Origin: Paracoccus cavernae
GTDB taxonomy: Bacteria; Pseudomonadota; Alphaproteobacteria; Rhodobacterales; Rhodobacteraceae
Length of the DNA stretch: 64,000 nucleotides
Direction of reading: 5' to 3'
Assembly (NCBI GenBank): GCA_030410095.1
Contig: JAUFRC010000001.1
Span: 136,501-200,500 of the forward strand
Part shown: positions 62,178 through 64,000 of the stretch, one piece after another
Numbering within the stretch: the stretch's first letter is position 1
Layout of the letters: the number at the start of each line of letters is the position of its first letter
The notes under the pieces: model-generated
Seen by the model: only the letters and a program-made list of their open reading frames with translations
Told to the model about the DNA's origin: nothing
The model's database searches: none
Made by a program: the position numbers and the translations under genes

Positions 62178-63516
62178 GCAGAAAGATATTCGGCACCGAC
62201 GGCGTGCGCGGCAAGGCCAACAGCTATCCGATGACCGCCGAAATGGCGCTTCGGCTGGGTGCTGCGGCGGGGCGCTTTTTCCGGCGCAGCGGCAAGGACC
62301 AGCATCGCGTCGTGATCGGCAAGGATACGCGGCTGTCGGGCTACATGCTGGAAAACGCGCTGACGGCGGGGCTGACCTCGACGGGGATGAACGTGCTGCT
62401 GCTCGGTCCTGTTCCGACGCCCGCGGTGGGATTTCTGACGCGCTCGATGCGCGCCGATCTCGGGATCATGATCTCGGCGAGCCACAATCCCGCCGCCGAT
62501 AACGGCATCAAGTTCTTTGGCCCGGACGGGTTCAAACTCTCCGACGAGGCCGAGGCCGAGATCGAGGCGATCCTCGAGGGCGAGATCCAGCTGGCCCAGC
62601 CCGCCAATATCGGCCGCGCCAAGCGCATCGACGACGGGCGCGGGCGCTATGTCGAATATGCCAAAACCACCTTTCCCGCGGGGCTGCGCCTCGACGGGAT
62701 GAAGGTCGTGATCGATTGCGCCAATGGAGCGGCCTATCGCGCCGCGCCAGAGGTCCTGTGGGAGCTCGGCGCCGATGTCGTTCCGATCGGGATCGAGCCG
62801 AACGGTTTCAACATCAACGAGGGCGTCGGCTCGACCCACCCGAGGGCCTGCGCCGAGGCGGTTCTGGCCCATGGCGCGGATCTGGGCATCACGCTGGACG
62901 GTGACGCCGACCGCGTCATGCTGATCGACCAGACCGGCAAAGTGGCCGACGGCGACCAGATCATGGCGCTGATGGCGGCACGTTGGGCCGAACAGGGCCG
63001 CCTGCGCGGCGGTGCTTTGGTCGCGACCGTGATGTCGAACCTCGGGCTCGAACGCTTCCTTCAGGGACGCGGCCTCGATCTCGAGCGCACCGCCGTCGGC
63101 GACCGTTATGTCGTCGAGCGGATGCGCCAGAAGGGCTTCAACCTCGGCGGCGAGCAATCGGGCCATATCGTGATGACCGATTACGCGACGACCGGCGACG
63201 GGCTGATTGCGGGCCTGCAGTTTCTGGCCGCGATGCGCGAGACCGGACAGCTGGCCTCGGAGCTCGTGCATCAATTCGATCCGGTGCCGCAGATGCTCAA
63301 GAACGTGCGCTATGCGCAGGGCGCCGATCCCCTATCGGCAGAAAGCGTCCAGCACGAGATCGCGGCCGCCGAAAAGCGTCTGGCCGGATCCGGTCGCGTG
63401 CTGATCCGCAAATCGGGCACCGAACCCTGATCCGTGTCATGGCCGAGGCCGAGGACGAGGTCGTTTTGCGCGATGTCGTCGAAGGCATCGTCGCGGCGGT
63501 CGAAAAGGCCGCCTGA
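62174..63516 (+). CDS. glmM: Phosphoglucosamine mutase
   Basis: About 447 residues. Interconverts glucosamine 6- and 1-phosphate for UDP-N-acetylglucosamine synthesis. The active-site phosphoserine is in MISASHNP (Ser near residue 102); the metal-binding loop is [16 protein letters not shown] binds sugar; RKSGTEP near the C-terminus binds phosphate. One frame break near 63425 directly after that motif. Final gene of folB-folP-glmM. Confidence 0.94.
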
Positions 63517-63530
63517 GCGCGGAAGACATC

Positions 63531-63560
63531 AAAAAAGGGCGGCTCTTTGGCCGCCCTTTT
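63531..63560. terminator. Terminator after glmM
   Basis: AAAAAAGGGCGGC (63531-63543), loop TCTTTG, GCCGCCCTTTT: a 7-base perfect stem with T/A flanks, between the convergent glmM and ribH. Confidence 0.8.
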
Positions 63561-63595
63561 CCAATGGCGCAACGCATTGGCGTCCGGCTCGGGCC

Positions 63596-64000
63596 TCAGC
63601 CGAAGGCTTTGGCGCGGGTCGCGGTGATTTTCAGCGCGGCCTCGGCGGCCTCGCGGCCCTTCTGGATGAAATGCTCGCGGAAAATCGCGCCGTGATGGTC
63701 GGTTTCGTGGAAATGATGCGGCGTGAGCGAGACCGAAAGCACCGGAACGCCGGTCTCGAGCCCTGCCTGCATCAGACCGCTGACCACGGCCTGGGCGACG
63801 AAATCATGGCGGTAGATCCCGCCGTCCACCACCAAAGCGGCGGCGGCAACGGCGGCATATTTGCCGGTCTTCGCCAGATCGCGCGCCAGAAGCGGCATTT
63901 CGAAAGCGCCGGGCACGTCGAAGACATCGACCTGATCGGCAGGAATGAGTTGCAAAAAGCCGGCGAGCGCCTGATCGACGATATCGGCATGCCAGTTGGC
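63596..64000 (-). CDS. ribH: 6,7-dimethyl-8-ribityllumazine synthase, type II, 5' end outside window
   Basis: The 134 visible residues read through to the right edge. ANWHADIVDQAL near the N-terminal end, DVFDVPGAFEMPLLA and SVSLTPHHFHETDHHG are signatures; the ETDHH with HFIQKGREAA pattern is that of the second lumazine synthase (RibH2) known from Brucella and Mesorhizobium, not the main RibH1. The enzyme makes the riboflavin precursor lumazine from the dihydroxybutanone phosphate. No frame break is present in the visible part. Confidence 0.85.
   Translation of the reverse strand, partial: ANWHADIVDQALAGFLQLIPADQVDVFDVPGAFEMPLLARDLAKTGKYAAVAAAALVVDGGIYRHDFVAQAVVSGLMQAGLETGVPVLSVSLTPHHFHETDHHGAIFREHFIQKGREAAEAALKITATRAKAFG

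Noticed and set aside
62177..62502. Extension of folP into glmM as a real fusion
   Set aside because: The extra sequence is Arg/Gln-rich shadow coding of glmM; one missing base gives the normal end and ATGA overlap.

Overview
The window is a chromosomal stretch of a GC-rich alphaproteobacterium, most likely of the Rhodobacteraceae (Rhodobacter/Paracoccus-like). The evidence is gene content and order: ccmI-ruvX-DUF1289, soxBDAG, the TPR protein-bamB-der run, glyQ-DUF6446-glyS followed by a PPDK-like gene, folB-folP-glmM, and nfuA-tsaB-rimI. No insertion sequence, phage gene, rRNA operon or CRISPR array is seen. One tRNA gene (Gly, anticodon TCC) is present.

Layout. 1-1.7 kb: a two-component output module (receiver/PP2C phosphatase, cut by the left edge) divergent from an Hpt protein. 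1.7-2.9 kb: ilvA. 3.07-5.99 kb: an accessory four-gene operon (DUF4123 adaptor, helical protein, metzincin-like protein, Sec-exported protein) that looks like an orphan type VI secretion cargo/immunity cassette and is the most interesting part of the window. 6.2-10.1 kb: argG, mog, a P-loop kinase, and a DnaJ-like protein with its CbpM-type modulator. 10.2-14.4 kb: a phytase-like protein, DUF1289, ruvX, ccmI. 14.6-20.6 kb: heterotetrameric sarcosine oxidase soxBDAG, interrupted by a gene for a small repeat-bearing membrane protein. 20.7-27 kb: a secreted protein, Fe-type sod, a degenerate phosphoesterase-like protein, a TPR protein, bamB, der. 27.1-32.3 kb: two membrane proteins, serS, a thioredoxin-fold protein, meaB, ogt, rpmB. 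32.5-36.7 kb: copper homeostasis (DUF2946-like protein, PCu(A)C chaperone, CopA ATPase) plus a TesA-type esterase. 37.2-44.4 kb: an L,D-transpeptidase, the tRNA 2-selenouridine synthase, and a purine nucleoside uptake/phosphorolysis operon. 44.5-49.8 kb: rimI, tsaB, nfuA, a Usp protein, an ExoY-like sugar transferase, truA, an XpaC-like protein. 49.9-64 kb: tRNA-Gly, trkH, a SPOR-like protein, glyQ/glyS, a PPDK-like protein, a cell wall hydrolase, folB-folP-glmM, and ribH (cut by the right edge).

Data quality. About sixty reading-frame breaks occur in about forty otherwise normal genes, including essential ones (glyS, der, glmM, tsaB). Nearly all are repaired by adding one base to a G, C, T or A run. 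I read these as uncorrected long-read sequencing deletions, not pseudogenes. Coordinates therefore span the whole gene, with the approximate break positions given in each entry.

Most operons are tightly packed, with ATGA or TAATG stop/start overlaps (the secretion cassette, soxDAG, bamB-der, the nucleoside transporter, glyQ-glyS), which implies translational coupling.
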